In this document: positions 1 through 10,698 of the stretch, piece after piece
How positions within the stretch are numbered: position 1 is the stretch's first letter
Layout: each line of letters opens with the position of its first letter
The notes under the pieces: model-generated
Told to the model about the DNA's origin: nothing
What the model saw: the letters and a program-made list of their open reading frames with translations, nothing else
Database searches by the model: none
DNA from: Saposhnikovia divaricata
Lineage: Eukaryota > Streptophyta > Magnoliopsida > Apiales > Apiaceae
Assembly: GCA_036435485.1 (NCBI GenBank)
Contig: CM071595.1
Location: 101,300,580 to 101,364,579 of the forward strand
Length of the DNA: 64,000 nt
Direction of reading: 5' to 3'
Position numbers and translations under genes: made by a program

Positions 1-59
1 TAGCTTAAGCCCAATCCGGACTAGGGGTAACCAGGTCTAAGGTGAACCTCGGCTAAGGC

Positions 60-285
60 CTGTCGGGATTGGTTATAGCCCATCAATCGGGACTGGTTGT
101 AGCCCATCAGTCGGGACTGGTTGTAGCCCATCAGTCGGGACTGGTTGTAGCCCATCAGTCGGGACTCGTTGTAGCCCATCAGTCGGAACTAGTTGTAGCC
201 CATCAGTCGAGATTTGTTGTAATCCATCAATCGGGACTGGTTGTAGCCCATCAGTCGGGACTCGTTGTATCCTATCACAGAGCAT
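60..285. repeat. 24-bp minisatellite, about nine copies
   Basis: Tandem copies of a 24-bp unit (core CATCAGTCGGGACTGGTTG followed by TAGCC) with a few substitutions. Because 24 is divisible by three, several frames stay open and one reads as a repeated octapeptide VVAHQSGL. There is no recognisable domain and no flanking gene structure, so I read the ORF as a by-product of the repeat. Confidence 0.9.
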
Positions 286-305
286 GGTATAGTCGAAACA
301 GATAA

Positions 306-672
306 ATTAAGACTTACTTAAGCCGCCTGACCTCATTTCCGAAAGAAAAATTAAAACTTGCTTAAAGCTTACCAAAATAACAAATTTGTTGAAGCTTGTG
401 TACTTACTATACTATTTTCTGGTTAAATTTCATTCCTTTTACAATTTTTGGTTTCGAAGATTTCTTCTTATCTTGTTTTAAGTTTGCAGGTGTTTTCAAC
501 ACTCAGTATAAAATGGAAACAATATTTTTATTAAGGAAAAAAACTTAAAAATATGAATTTTAATTATTTAATTAAAACACTTTGAGTAACCTGTAAAATC
601 GAGTTGAATAAAGGATCAGGGAGTATTGTTTGAAAGACTTTGTGGTCTGATGTCAATTAGTACTTGTCATCA
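306..672. other. AT-rich stretch, nothing recognised
   Basis: I see no gene, repeat or transposon end between the minisatellite and the target duplication of the Mutator-like element. Confidence 0.6.
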
Positions 673-681
673 AATAAACAT

Positions 682-969
682 GGCTTAATGACCTTTTAGC
701 CCTCAATGTTTCATACGAAATACCTATCAGCCCTCAATGTTTCAAAACATACCTTTTAGCCCTTGAAGTATCCGTAAAGGTCCTAATAACCCTTAAACCG
801 GTACAGAAAATAAAAAAATAAAAAAATGGTATAACTCGGATGGGCAAAAGAGACATTTCACAAACCGATACCGATATAAGGGTTAAAAGGTATACTTTAG
901 ATACTTTGGGGGCAAAAAGGTATACTTTGGATACTTTGGGGGCAAAAACAATTCTTGGTAGTTCAGTAT
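682..969 (+). repeat. Left terminal inverted repeat of the Mutator-like element
   Basis: Runs from GGCTTAATGACC to GTTCAGTAT and is matched in reverse complement by 5620-5906 with only about nine differences. Short ORFs called across it on both strands are by-products. Confidence 0.88.
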
Positions 970-1640
970 TATTTAAAATTTGGGTTTTTTCAAAAATATC
1001 CAAATTGCAGATTTTTTTTAAAAAAATATGGTGCAACCTAGTTTGCAACCTCATATGCAATTTTTGGACGTATTTTTGAATAAAATATCAAAAACTTGGT
1101 ATTATTTGTTTTCAAAAAAAACTTGGTATTTTTGATAATTTCCTTTAAAATTCAGTATTTTTATAAATTTAGATATTCTTAATTATTCAATATAATAAAA
1201 TTTATATTACAATTTATCTTGGTCATTAAAGTAAAGTCCGTGAACGATGAATATTAAATAAAGTACCATAATCCATAGGAATATTAACACCATTAGTGTA
1301 TTACACATTTCGAAGTAATTAAATATAGAATCTCATAAATATGAACTCATTCCTATAATAATCAATTTAGCTGAAATGATTTTTTTAATAAAAAAATTAC
1401 ATAATTTGATGAAACAAAACACAAAACTGCAAAATTTTGAAAACGAAATTAAGCATACGTGGTGACATATCAATGATCAACTAGTATACAAATTTAATTG
1501 ATGCACCAATTTATAAAATTAAGTATTACTCAATTTCAAACCTCTGCAACTTCTGATTCTGAAATAGAGTCATTCTGCATGCTATTGAATTGGACAACAC
1601 GATTCTAGATTGAGGATCATCCATGGAGATATATGAAAGC
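970..1640. other. AT-rich interior of the Mutator-like element
   Basis: No coding signal is recognised between the left inverted repeat and the first traces of the receptor-kinase fragment near 1660. It may be captured intron or filler sequence. Confidence 0.5.
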
Positions 1641-1659
1641 AAATAACATTCAATTAGAT

Positions 1660-1889
1660 GAGGAAATGAACCCCATGATTTCTGACTTGACGAAGATCCT
1701 GCATCTGGGAATTTCTCGTTTCTCGTAGATAAAGAGATGGCAGGAGGATACAAATTACGGAATTTGGGTTTTCTACTTACTGGAAGAGTGAGGGTGAGTC
1801 TAACAATAGCTTCATACCTAAACAAATGAGTTTTCCAGCTTCCTTATTGTTATCTAGTACCACCGAAAACATAAGTAAAAGGGTTGGTA
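1660..1889 (+). pseudogene. G-type lectin S-receptor-like kinase fragment, upstream part
   Basis: Plus-strand translation gives DPASGNFSFLVDKEMAGGYKL in one frame and then, after a one-base shift, YWKSEGESNNSF continuing to RVGRSR. Both resemble the segment between the bulb-lectin domain and the S-locus glycoprotein domain of plant G-type lectin receptor kinases. The last codon abuts the hAT target duplication, and the frame resumes beyond the element at 4908. Frameshifts and earlier stops show that it is not functional. It sits between Mutator-like inverted repeats, so capture of an exon piece is the simplest origin. Confidence 0.65.
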
Positions 1890-1897
1890 GGTCAAGG

Positions 1898-2095
1898 TAG
1901 GGCTGGGAAAAAAATTCGGAAAATCCGATATCCGTTCGAAATATCTGCATTCGTATCCGAGAAAAAGCGGATATTACCCATATCCGTAACAAAATGGATA
2001 TTATCCGTATCCGCATCCGACAAATACGGATGCGAATATGGATATAGGCATATTCGTATTCGAAAATATCCGAATCCGGAACTAAACGTACAAAT
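1898..2095. repeat. Left subterminal ATCCG-word array of the hAT element
   Basis: Dense, irregular direct and inverted copies of ATCCG, CGGAT and TTCG. Arrays of this kind are known transposase-binding regions in hAT elements; that role is inferred here. Confidence 0.75.
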
Positions 2096-2129
2096 ATATA
2101 TATAAGGCAACAGGTCAGGAGCCAAGCTT

Positions 2130-2262
2130 GGATGGGAGCCAAGCTTCCTCAATGAAACATTGCTACAGGTCATTTCCTCAATGAAACATTGCTACAGGTC
2201 ATTTCCTCAATGAAACATTGTTGCCACCCAGTTTTCCCAAAGAAACATTGCTGCAGCAATAT
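2130..2262. repeat. Tandem TTCCTCAATGAAACATTGCT repeats
   Basis: Four copies of a unit of about 33 bp around TCCTCAATGAAACATTG. Inverted copies recur at 3755-4170 on the other side of the hAT interior, so the two clusters may mark the ends of an older nested element. I could not find its target duplication. Confidence 0.65.
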
Positions 2263-3440
2263 TAAAATTTAATGGCAAAACTACCCTTAATCAATAATTA
2301 ATATTTCTCTTATTAAGCATATTTATTTATTAATTAGTAATCAAATAAAAAAATCAGAAACATATTTACTACAGTATTTACTACAGTATTTATATTAATT
2401 GAGACCCCAACTTTTTCTAATTTTTTTTTTTTGAAAACAACTTTTTCTAATCTAACAACTTTTTTGAAAACAACTTTTTCTAATCTAACAACTTTTTCTC
2501 AACATCTTTTTCTCTAACCATTCATTCATTTTAGTAAACATTAAATTAATTAACTACCACCACTTGATTATGGACACAGGACATGAGAGTTAAATTTTTA
2601 TTTTTCCCGAACTTGAAGCAATTCCACTCCTTTAATTCGATGGTTTTATTTTTCAGTTTACATTCCCTTTCGAGTTTCGACCAAAAAATATTTTATGTAT
2701 GAAGTACATGCTTCTTTTGTAAATATCTACTTTTATGAAAATTCGAATAAACTATTAATCAAATAATGAGAAAATCTATTTATATTATAAATCCTTCATC
2801 CAAAAGAAGCAAAATTACACCCCTCTTCTCAACTTCATTGTCAATCAATCGTATACTCTCACTCACTCCATTTTTTATTAAATGATGTATCATGACATGG
2901 AAAATTTTGATTTTTTACCAAATTCTAATTTTTTATTAATATATATGTGACACGTTAGCATTTAAAAAAAATTGGGATTTTTAGCATTTTCCTTTCGTTA
3001 AACAAGGCATCACAATAAAAATTTTCTAATTGTTATTGTTGAACCACAAACAATTATCATTTTAGATTGATTTAAATATAAAAAAATTAATCTTTTTTAT
3101 ATCAAATTAAAATTTTTTTTTTTCCGAAATCACATTATTTACATGTAAACTAATGCATTTAATCATTTATTCTCAAATATTTAATTATCAAATATTTTGC
3201 ATTGTAATAATTCAGAAAAGTAAGTAATTAGCTAATCAGTAAAATGCACTTATTATCTCTAAAAAAGGAAAAGTATCCTGGTGTGTATATTAGGATCCTT
3301 ATTCTTAAAATTTAATTTAACCGATAAGGCATACAATATTTTTAATTTATATAAATTTTAAGATTAGTTTTTCTGAGATTATCTCACCTAAATTTTCATG
3401 AGATTAGAAAAATCCCCAATAAGATAATAGTGTTCTAATA
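2263..3440. other. AT-rich hAT interior, no gene
   Basis: Poly-A and poly-T runs and simple AT-rich sequence. Stops are frequent in all frames and no domain is recognised. Confidence 0.55.
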
Positions 3441-3745
3441 AGATCTCCAACCAAATTAATTTTTTATTTTTTTGAAAATTTGGGAATATCATTCAATTAG
3501 ATATATCTTGACATTCGTACGGTTGAATCTTCGAGAAATATTTTTAAAAATATAGAAACAATAGTCTGGGACGAAGCACTAGTTACGAGTACTAGACAAT
3601 ATAGTAATGTTCTATTAAGATCTCCAACCAAATTAATTTTTAATTTTTTGAAAATTTGGTAATATAATTTAATTAGATATATCTTGACATCCATACGGTT
3701 GCATCGTCGAGAAATATTTGTAAAAATATAGAAATTACATATATA
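3441..3745 (-). repeat. Satellite-like dimer, about 177-bp unit
   Basis: AGATCTCCAACCAAATTAAT recurs with a spacing of about 177 bp, and the sequence after each copy is closely similar. The same monomer, in the opposite orientation and with a 176-bp period, forms an array at 39180-39780 in a different hAT element. Confidence 0.75.
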
Positions 3746-3754
3746 AAAAAATAA

Positions 3755-4170
3755 CCATTGCAGCATTGTTTCATTGAGGAAGCCATAAAAAAACTCCACT
3801 TATATAAAATTCAAGCTTTTGGTTGGCTATCCACCAATGGTGGCCCTGTGGGCCATTGCAGCAATGTTTCATTGAGGAAGCCATAAAAGTCCAACACGGT
3901 GGGCCATTGAAGGCATAAAAGTCCAGCAGTTGTTTGGCTGTCCACCATTACGACAGTTGTGGCCCGGTGGGCCATTGCAGCAATGTTTCATTGAGGAAGC
4001 CACCATTGCAGCAATGTTTCATTGAGGAAGCCATAAATTCATTTTCTCCCACCTACTTTCTTCTTCCTAGTACCTTGTGTTGGTATGCTCAGTTCAAATA
4101 TTTTTATTGCGGGAGGTACTAAGGGTAAATCTGACATTTTATCTTCGGGGGACTTCCTCAATGGTTCATT
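3755..4170. repeat. GCAATGTTTCATTGAGGAAGCC repeat cluster
   Basis: At least four copies of CAATGTTTCATTGAGGAAGC, interspersed with two copies of a TTGGCTGTCCACCA segment and GTGGGCCATTG. They are inverted relative to the 2130-2262 cluster. Confidence 0.65.
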
Positions 4171-4719
4171 GCTGAAGTGATTAATCTCCTCCGTTCCTTT
4201 CTACAATAAATGGCTGTGATTTGTTGGTTGTGTAAAAATTTTATACACCCTTGGCTCTGGATTGAACCCCTATATATAATATTATATATATGTATATAAT
4301 TTTCTTAAAATTTAATAATATATTATTAATATAAATTTTATAATATATTTTTACTTACTATATTGTAAGTTACTATATACAATTAAGGTTAAGACTTAAG
4401 GAGACTTTAACATTAAAAAAATATTAATTTTAAACAAAAAAAAAAAGGAAAGAATATGTTACAGACTTACAAGTTACAGGTCTTAAACTAAACTAAATTC
4501 CTTATTCCTGCAAAACCTAATCGCCGCCACACTGCCTCGCCTCAGTAATCAGTCTCGCCTCTAGGCTCTCAGATTCAATCACTTCGACTAATAATCACAA
4601 GAGAGATCCCAAGAAGAATTCACAGAGGTACTCTTCGTTTATTAACCCCCCCTCTCTCTCTCTCTGTTAATATGTGAGTCGTGTCAAGATATTGAGGAGA
4701 ATGCTTCGATTTTTTTTCT

Positions 4720-4899
4720 CTGTTAAAAACGGATCCGGATAGTATCCGTATCCGGATATTTATCCGACGGATCCGAATCCGGATATTTTTTTTCTCTATT
4801 TCCCGGATACGGATACGAATCCGGATATGCTTTTAAACTCCCGGATACGGATCCGAATATAGTAGAATTCGTATCCTAATTATCCGATTCCCAGCCCTA
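4720..4899. repeat. Right subterminal ATCCG-word array of the hAT element
   Basis: Counterpart of the left array: repeated GGATCCGGATA, ATCCGTATCCGG and ACGGATCCGAAT words running up to the terminal CAGCCCTA. Confidence 0.75.
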
Positions 4900-4907
4900 G
4901 GTCAAGG

Positions 4908-5361
4908 TTGTTAATGCAGTGTAATGGGGAGATAAAGTATTTGAGCTGGGATTTTGTCCAAAATGAGATGGTTACTTTCATGGTCAGAACCGAATGGCGC
5001 ATGTTTTTATCAAGCTTGCAGGCCATTTGGTAGATGTAATCCTGACCCTCATTATCATAATCTGCCATTGTGCACCTGTTTGCCTGGGTTCGAACCTGCT
5101 AATGAGAAAAAATGGAAGTCAGGTGATATTTCTGGGGGTTGCAAAAAGAAATCCAATGAATGTACACCTGGTCATACATCATTCGTCAAACTAAACGTGA
5201 AAATGGTGCTGTCAAACACGCCAGGTTTTCAAGAAGTTGGAGAGCATCAATGCACCTCAATATGCCAAGAAGATTGTACTTGCCAGGCCTACTCTTATAG
5301 TAGTAATAAGACAAAGAACGGGAATATTGGGTGCTGGCTTTGGTTGGATAATAGTCTCCAT
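4908..5361 (+). pseudogene. G-type lectin S-receptor-like kinase fragment: S-locus, EGF-like and PAN parts
   Basis: Translation shows LLMQCNGEIKYLSWD (S-locus glycoprotein domain). After a one-base shift at about 4962 it shows WLLSWSEPNGACF, then a cysteine-rich EGF-like stretch (CRPFGRCNPD, LCTCLPGFEP), then a PAN/apple-type segment (CTSICQEDCTCQAYSY, GCWLWLDN). This order matches plant receptor kinases of the At4g03230 type. Transmembrane and kinase parts are absent: the sequence runs into another TAGGGCT element end at 5362. The family perceives extracellular signals at the plasma membrane; this copy is a truncated remnant inside a Mutator-like element. Confidence 0.8.
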
Positions 5362-5466
5362 TAGGGCTATTCACGAATCGAGCTGTTTGCGAACAAGCTC
5401 GAGCTCGGCTCGATAAGAGCTCGAATCGGCTCGATTCGTTAAGAGCTCGAATCGGCTCGGTGCGTA
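5362..5466 (+). mobile_element. Orphan TAGGGCT hAT end with GCTCG words
   Basis: Starts TAGGGCTATTCACGAATCGAGC and continues with about ten GCTCG or TCGAGC words, like the ends of the large hAT element at 38392-53677. It interrupts the receptor-kinase fragment. No matching right end or 8-bp duplication is seen nearby, so it is probably truncated. Confidence 0.55.
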
Positions 5467-5619
5467 GATCCCTGTTTGCCATGCAAAACATCTTGCCTAG
5501 ATGTATGGAGTGTGTCGTGTCAAATTAACTAAAGAAATGAAGTAATTAGTCACATAAACTTTAATTAAATCTAGTCGAGAGTACATAAGCAACTCAAAAG
5601 GATCATGCTTTGCAATAAC

Positions 5620-5906
5620 ATACTGAACTACCAAGAATTGTTTTTGCCCCCAAACTATCCAAAGTATACCTTTTCGCCCCCAAAGTATCTAAAGTATACC
5701 TTTTAACCCTTATATCGGTATCGGTTTGTGAAATGTCTCTTTTGGCCATCCGAGTTATACCATTTTTTTATTTTTTATTTTCTCTACTGGTTTAAGGGTT
5801 ATTAGGACCTTTACGGATACTTCAAGGGTTAAAAGGTACGTTTTGAAACATTGAGGGCTGATAGGTATTTCGTATGAAACATTGAAGGCTAAAAGGTCAT
5901 TAAGCC
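5620..5906 (-). repeat. Right terminal inverted repeat of the Mutator-like element
   Basis: Reverse complement of 682-969, followed directly by the 9-bp duplication AATAAACAT. Confidence 0.88.
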
Positions 5907-5915
5907 AATAAACAT

Positions 5916-6227
5916 ATAGCATACAGTATTAGTGAGCTCTGAAGGCCTTTATGATCACATTTGTATGCCACCAAGCCGAAAAGATACTCCTGACTCAGAT
6001 AAAAATATGAAGAAGGGTGAGATTCTGCTAACAATCGATCAATCGATGATGTCTTAGCCTGAAGAAGGGTGAAATTCTGCTAACAATTGATTACATGCTT
6101 GATTATGTCTTCCTCTTTATGAATTTTACCGCTTTCGTAGTTCATTTGGATAAAAAAAAAACCTAATTAGTAGCATGTAATTCTGGTTAACTCTTTGAAT
6201 ATATGACTTTCAGGTTTAATATATGAA
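5916..6227. other. Intergenic, one short direct repeat
   Basis: GAAGAAGGGTGA, ATTCTGCTAACAAT occurs twice (about 6009 and 6061). Nothing else is recognised. This is the sequence between the Mutator-like element and the Helitron-like 5' end. Confidence 0.5.
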
Positions 6228-6507
6228 TCTATACTCTTTATTAAAAACAGAAATTCCATTTTGGTATGCCATTAAATATTAAATTAATTTAATTAATTAA
6301 AATATTAATATTAAATATTAATTTAATTTAATAATTAAGTTATATATTACTTTTATATTATGAGATCTCTATACTTTTAAGTTAGTTGATTATAATTTTT
6401 AATATTAAATGTTAATGTAATTTAATAATGAAGTTATATTTTACTTTTAGACATATTTTGAGATCTCTATACTTTTAAGAGTTGACATATATTATAATTA
6501 ATTATAA

Positions 6508-7410
6508 ATAAGGGTCATATTCTTGGAGAACCCTAAACCGAGAACATAAGAACTCTTACATATATTTCATAATACATAATAATAAATATATTATACGGGG
6601 ATCATGAATCATGATCCTTGGAGAATCCTTAAACGAAGAACCTAAGAACTCTTACATATATTTCATAATAATACATCCTTAAACGGAGAACCTAAAAACT
6701 CTTACATATATTTCATAATAATATATATTTTATTATATATAACCACGGACAAAGCTTTTAATTAAAAGTAAAAACTCCCTTCTAATGGTATGCTATGCTA
6801 TGTATACCGCGGTATGCCACTAAATATTAAATAAATTTAATTAATTAAAATTTTAATTATAAATATTAATTTAATTTAAATATTAATTTAATTTAATGAT
6901 GAAGTTATATATTACTCTTATATTATGAGATCTCTATATTTTTAAGGTAGTTGACATACATTATAATCAATTTTAAATAATAAAAATAATAATATTAAAT
7001 ATTAATTTAATTTAATGGAGAATATAGTATTATGTACAACTTGGGGCTTCATTAATAAGATTAAAAAAGTATCTATAATAAAATAATAATAGATACACTT
7101 AATAATATAACTACTTTTATATTACCCCACCACTATACTTTTAAGGTAACTGACATATATTATAATCAATTATAAATAAGGGGTCATATTCCTTGGAAAA
7201 CCCTTAAACATAGAACTTAAGAACTCTTACATATATTTCATAATAATAAATATTTTATAAGGGGGTCATGAATCATGACCTTTGGAGAATCCTTAAACGG
7301 AGAACCTAAGAACTCTTACATATATTTCATAATAATATATTCTTAAATGTAGAACCTAAGAACTCTTAGATATATATCATAATAATACATGTTTTATTAT
7401 ATATAATCAA
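6508..7410. repeat. Duplicated Helitron block with AACTCTTACATATATTTCATA units
   Basis: A segment of several hundred bases (GGTATGCCA..., GAGATCTCTATA..., GGAGAACCTAAGAACTC...) occurs twice, at about 6265-6760 and 6805-7410. Inside each copy a unit of about 60 bp ending in ACTCTTACATATATTTCATAATA is itself repeated two or three times. Confidence 0.65.
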
Positions 7411-7761
7411 GGACAAAATTATCCAAAAATACAAGATATTTAATTTAGAAATAATTCATATTTAATTGAAAATTATAATAATACACCAATATCAATCAAA
7501 AAATCCTTCATTAACATCACATAATTTTCCAATATTTTCTCAATTTTTGTGAGAATATTCAAGATTATGGTATAAACACAATATGAGATTAAATGTTCAA
7601 CATTAGAACATTCACATACAAGTAAGTTTAGTTGCAGAACTTTAGAATTAATATGCTTGTCTTCAGAATTCAGTTGCATAAATTTTCAATTCCGCTATAA
7701 AACATTAAAACTATGGTATAAATATAATATGAGATAATAGTGTTCAGCAGCATAATATTGT

Positions 7762-7985
7762 TAAAAATGTAAGTTCAGTTGTAAAACTTTGTAAAGAAAG
7801 CAAGATCGGTTGTAAAACTTTTAAATTCGTGTGCAAACTTTGAAATTCAGTAACAAAATTCAGCAGAGTGTTGTTAAAAAGCTAAGTTCAGTTGTAAAAC
7901 TTTGTAAAGAAGCAAGGCTAGTTTTAAAACTTTTAAATTCGTGTGCATGCATAACTTTGAAATTCATTAACAAAACACTATATTT
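7762..7985. repeat. Degenerate duplication of about 115 bp
   Basis: AAGTTCAGTTGTAAAACTTTG and the following sequence to GTGTGCA...CTTTGAAATTCA are present twice in tandem. The ORF at 7831-8016 lies across this and is not convincing as a gene. Confidence 0.6.
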
Positions 7986-8061
7986 TTACTACGAAACAAA
8001 ATTGCTTCTGCAGTAGAACAGTATTATCTCGAGAATTATTTTTAAATAAGTTTAATAAAAT

Positions 8062-8556
8062 TGTTGTGGAATAAAAACTAGGTTACGATTTGTAATTAAT
8101 GCTAGGGTGGTTGAGCTTCAAGCTTTAATGGCTGTTTCCATGTTACGAGGCTGATCGGTCCTCACAGAGTGCCTACGTATCCCGTTATTGAGAATCAAGC
8201 CAAGACGTAGTTCTGAGATGAGGGGTAAGACCCTTTATATAGGTTGAGAAGCCCTAGAATTATGGTAGGAGTCAGAGACTTGGTGGACAAGTCTTCCTTG
8301 AGGAAGGTTCCAGATCTATTCCTTGTAGGAATCAGTTTCCATGTTGAAATATGTATCTTAGAGGCTAAGTCAGGCAGGAGTGATATCCTTGTTTGACTCT
8401 TATTTGCTGAGCTGATTATTACCCTTGATATTAATTACAAAATTAATATTGTAAATAGGGTTTGGGCCCATCTGGTGGGTCCCACGTTTGGACCATTCTG
8501 GGTCTAATTAATGCCACATTAAATGTGTCTTTAGGGCTTGCTTTTAGCCCATATCA
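8062..8556 (-). repeat. 3' LTR of the gypsy element
   Basis: 495 bp, TGTTGTGGAATAAAAAC to AGCCCATATCA on the plus strand. It matches 18125-18619 except for scattered A/G and C/T differences. A TATATAAAG box is readable on the minus strand near 8235-8243. Confidence 0.92.
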
Positions 8557-8575
8557 TTTACCCCCCAACTTCTAG
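8557..8575 (-). other. Polypurine tract of the gypsy element
   Basis: On the minus strand AGTTGGGGGGTAAA directly precedes the 3' LTR, the expected primer site for plus-strand DNA synthesis. Confidence 0.75.
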
Positions 8576-8689
8576 GAAAACTGATCAGGTTTTCCTTGAA
8601 GTTATAACGGCCATATTCGAGACTTGGGTCAGGGTTCATTGCTCTTACGCGAGTATTTTCAACAATATCATCTTAATGTAAAGCGTGGA

Positions 8690-8900
8690 GCGACTGACGC
8701 ATTTACGACGATGTTGAACGACACTAATCGGTGTTAAATGGCACTAGACAGCGATAATCAGCCTTAAACAATGTTTAAACAGTGTTAAACAATGTTGAAT
8801 GGCATAAAACGGCACTAACGGCACTGAACGGCGCTAAACGGTGCTAATCGGCACTAATTTGTGCTAACAGGCACTAAACGGTGCTAATCATTGACCTCGT
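8690..8900. repeat. Degenerate 10-bp repeat (AACGGCACTA type)
   Basis: About twenty diverged units such as AACGGCGCTA, AACGGTGCTA and ATCGGCACTA in the untranslated region between the 3' LTR and the antisense gene. No coding role is seen. Confidence 0.7.
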
Positions 8901-9009
8901 TTTAGCACTGAAAATCATCCGAGATTCACTGAAAAATTCAAGTTTTGATCTCGTTTCAGCACTAAAAACTATCCGGGGTTCACTGAAAAATTCAAGTTCT
9001 AGGACCACG

Positions 9010-9270
9010 AACTAACCCGTGATCGGCCGGATCAAGGGCTAGCTCGTGGTCGGCTGAAGCCCCTGAAAACAAGGTGGTCGGCCTGGAGGTGATCGGCCAA
9101 GGCTGGTCGGTCGTGGCTTGGTCGGCCGAAGCTTCTCCCGAGCTGGTGGTCGGCTGCAAGCTGGTCGGCTGCCGGTCCCTCGGGGTGGTGGTCAGCTGCT
9201 TCGTGGTCGGTGACCTCGTGGTCGGCTACGGCCCTCCGGGTGTCGTGGTCGGCCACTTCGTGGTTGGTTA
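9010..9270. repeat. GC-rich GTGGTCGGC-word region
   Basis: Irregular copies of GTGGTCGGC(C/T) give a local GC-rich island and open frames on both strands (translations rich in ADH or VVG). Low complexity and no domain, so these are not called as genes. Confidence 0.65.
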
Positions 9271-9671
9271 AAATGCCCAGACCTGAAAATCATTCGTGGT
9301 CTTGAGGATCAAGAATCTTGATCAAGTCACTATCTTGGTCATCAGTGACTTCGTTGTCTTCAAGGATCAAGAACCTTGATCTTGATCTCAAGTCATCAGT
9401 TTGGTCATTCGTGACTTCAAACGATATTACTCCTTAATTTATGATTAGCACTGCTAATCTTGTGCTTAAGGCTGAACTTTCTACTTAACTTCTTAAGCGC
9501 AATCATCTGTTCAAATATATCAGCTATTTCTTCATTGGCATATATGAATTATAACGATTCCTTCTGTATATCGCGGATAATTTCTGGCCTTTTTTAATCT
9601 TTAAACGATAGATGACCTGTAAACGCGAACCAAGCTGAAGTTCAACCTGATGTAGCAGGTCATGCTTTTTC

Positions 9672-9678
9672 TATAAAA
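9672..9678 (+). promoter_or_regulatory. TATA box of the antisense gene
   Basis: TATAAAA lies about 130 bp before the likely start codon at 9806, on the strand opposite to gag-pol. The promoter function is inferred from position. Confidence 0.5.
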
Positions 9679-10698
9679 GAGGAGAAGCAACCTTCATTTC
9701 ACTCCACTTCTTCATTTCAGAGCTCTCAAATTCTTAAGTTCTCAAGCTTTCAAGTTGCAAGATCAAGTTCGAGCTTCAAGATCAAGTTTCAGCTTCAAGA
9801 TCAAGATGTCGGAAGGTGATCAACCAATGCCTCCCCCTGTCTCCATGATGGAAGCTATGTCGAAGAGGAGTAAGATGAGGACCACCAAAGGTAAAGAACA
9901 AATCAAACCTCCTTCGTATGTTGAACATAGATTTGAATCCTTGCTAGATCTCCTGAACATTATGAGGGAAGCATTCCCAAACTATTCTAGCTTAGATTCT
10001 TTTAACAGTCCAAGTAAGTTGTCGGAATGAGATGTCCAAGAGATAAGGGAGTCATATCACTTCCCAAGTGCCATTAAGGTTCGTCTCCCAAACCCATCAG
10101 ATAGAACATGCAACTGCCATCCTGAGAGGATTTGTGTTCACTGGGGTGCCTTAGATGCTGGGTTCAGATTCCCGGTATCATTAGATTGCTGGCGGAGTAT
10201 CAGATCCACCCCTGTCAGTTGTATCCCAATGCTTGGAGGTACATCTTTATTTTCTTAATAAGGTGTCGCCAACTGGAGATTCATCCGACAACTACAATGT
10301 TTCGAAGTATCTTTGGGGCCAGTAACTCTTCCGACTCCAAGAAAGGATGGGTTAGCCTTAAGCACCGAGCTACTCTTCCGACTCTAAGAAAGGATGGGTT
10401 AGCCTTAAGCACCGAGCTAAACTTCCACACATAGTGAATCCCTTCTCCTTTCCAAATTCACAGCATTTTTGGGAAAGGGAGTTTGTAGTTCTTGAGTGGA
10501 AAGGTGGTGACTAGGGCAACTTCTTTGTGAAGAGATTTGGGTCCGTGGAGGACAGTTCACATTTCGTGTGTGACCTTACTGATTCAGAATTGTTGGATCG
10601 AGATAGGCTTCTTGCTGATGACGGCCGTACACACTGTAAAACTTTTCTGAATGAAAAGAATCTTATTGAGGCTGGCCTTAGCTTTCTTTCCATTGAGG

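Larger units (their letters stand above)
1898..4899. mobile_element. hAT-type element with ATCCG-rich ends
   Basis: It begins TAGGGCTGGGA and ends TCCCAGCCCTA, the same sequence inverted. It is flanked by a perfect 8-bp duplication GGTCAAGG (1890-1897 and 4900-4907), the length made by hAT transposases. About 190 bp inside each end is packed with ATCCG/CGGAT words. No transposase ORF is visible, so it is non-autonomous. The middle is AT-rich and holds two further repeat families, suggesting earlier nested insertions. It lies inside an exon fragment carried by the surrounding Mutator-like element. Confidence 0.9.
682..5906. mobile_element. Mutator-like element carrying a gene fragment (Pack-MULE)
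   Basis: The ends are long inverted repeats starting GGCTTAATGACC, about 288 bp each and roughly 97% identical by eye. They are flanked by a perfect 9-bp direct duplication AATAAACAT (673-681 and 5907-5915). Long terminal inverted repeats plus a 9-bp duplication are the hallmarks of Mutator-like elements. No MURA-type transposase is visible. Between the repeats lies a piece of a receptor-kinase gene, so this is a non-autonomous, gene-carrying copy. A 3.0-kb hAT element has since landed in the cargo; without it the element is about 2.2 kb. Confidence 0.88.

Noticed and set aside
69..305. Open frame encoding VVAHQSGL octapeptides
   Set aside because: Follows from a 24-bp tandem repeat; frames on both strands are open and no real start or domain is seen.
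734..1079. Overlapping ORFs on both strands
   Set aside because: They lie in a Mutator-like terminal inverted repeat and have no domain.
1777..2173. Several overlapping ORFs of 70-120 codons
   Set aside because: They read through the ATCCG-word array of a hAT end; composition is repetitive.
4954..5364. Functional receptor-kinase gene
   Set aside because: No kinase or membrane part, frameshifts, and location inside a transposon; it is a fragment.
6508..7410. CRISPR-like spacing of repeated units
   Set aside because: Units are adjacent, diverged and AT-rich with no unique spacers; a plant Helitron interior explains them.
9032..9256. ADH/VVG-rich ORFs in a GC-rich patch
   Set aside because: Low-complexity GTGGTCGGC repeats in an untranslated region.
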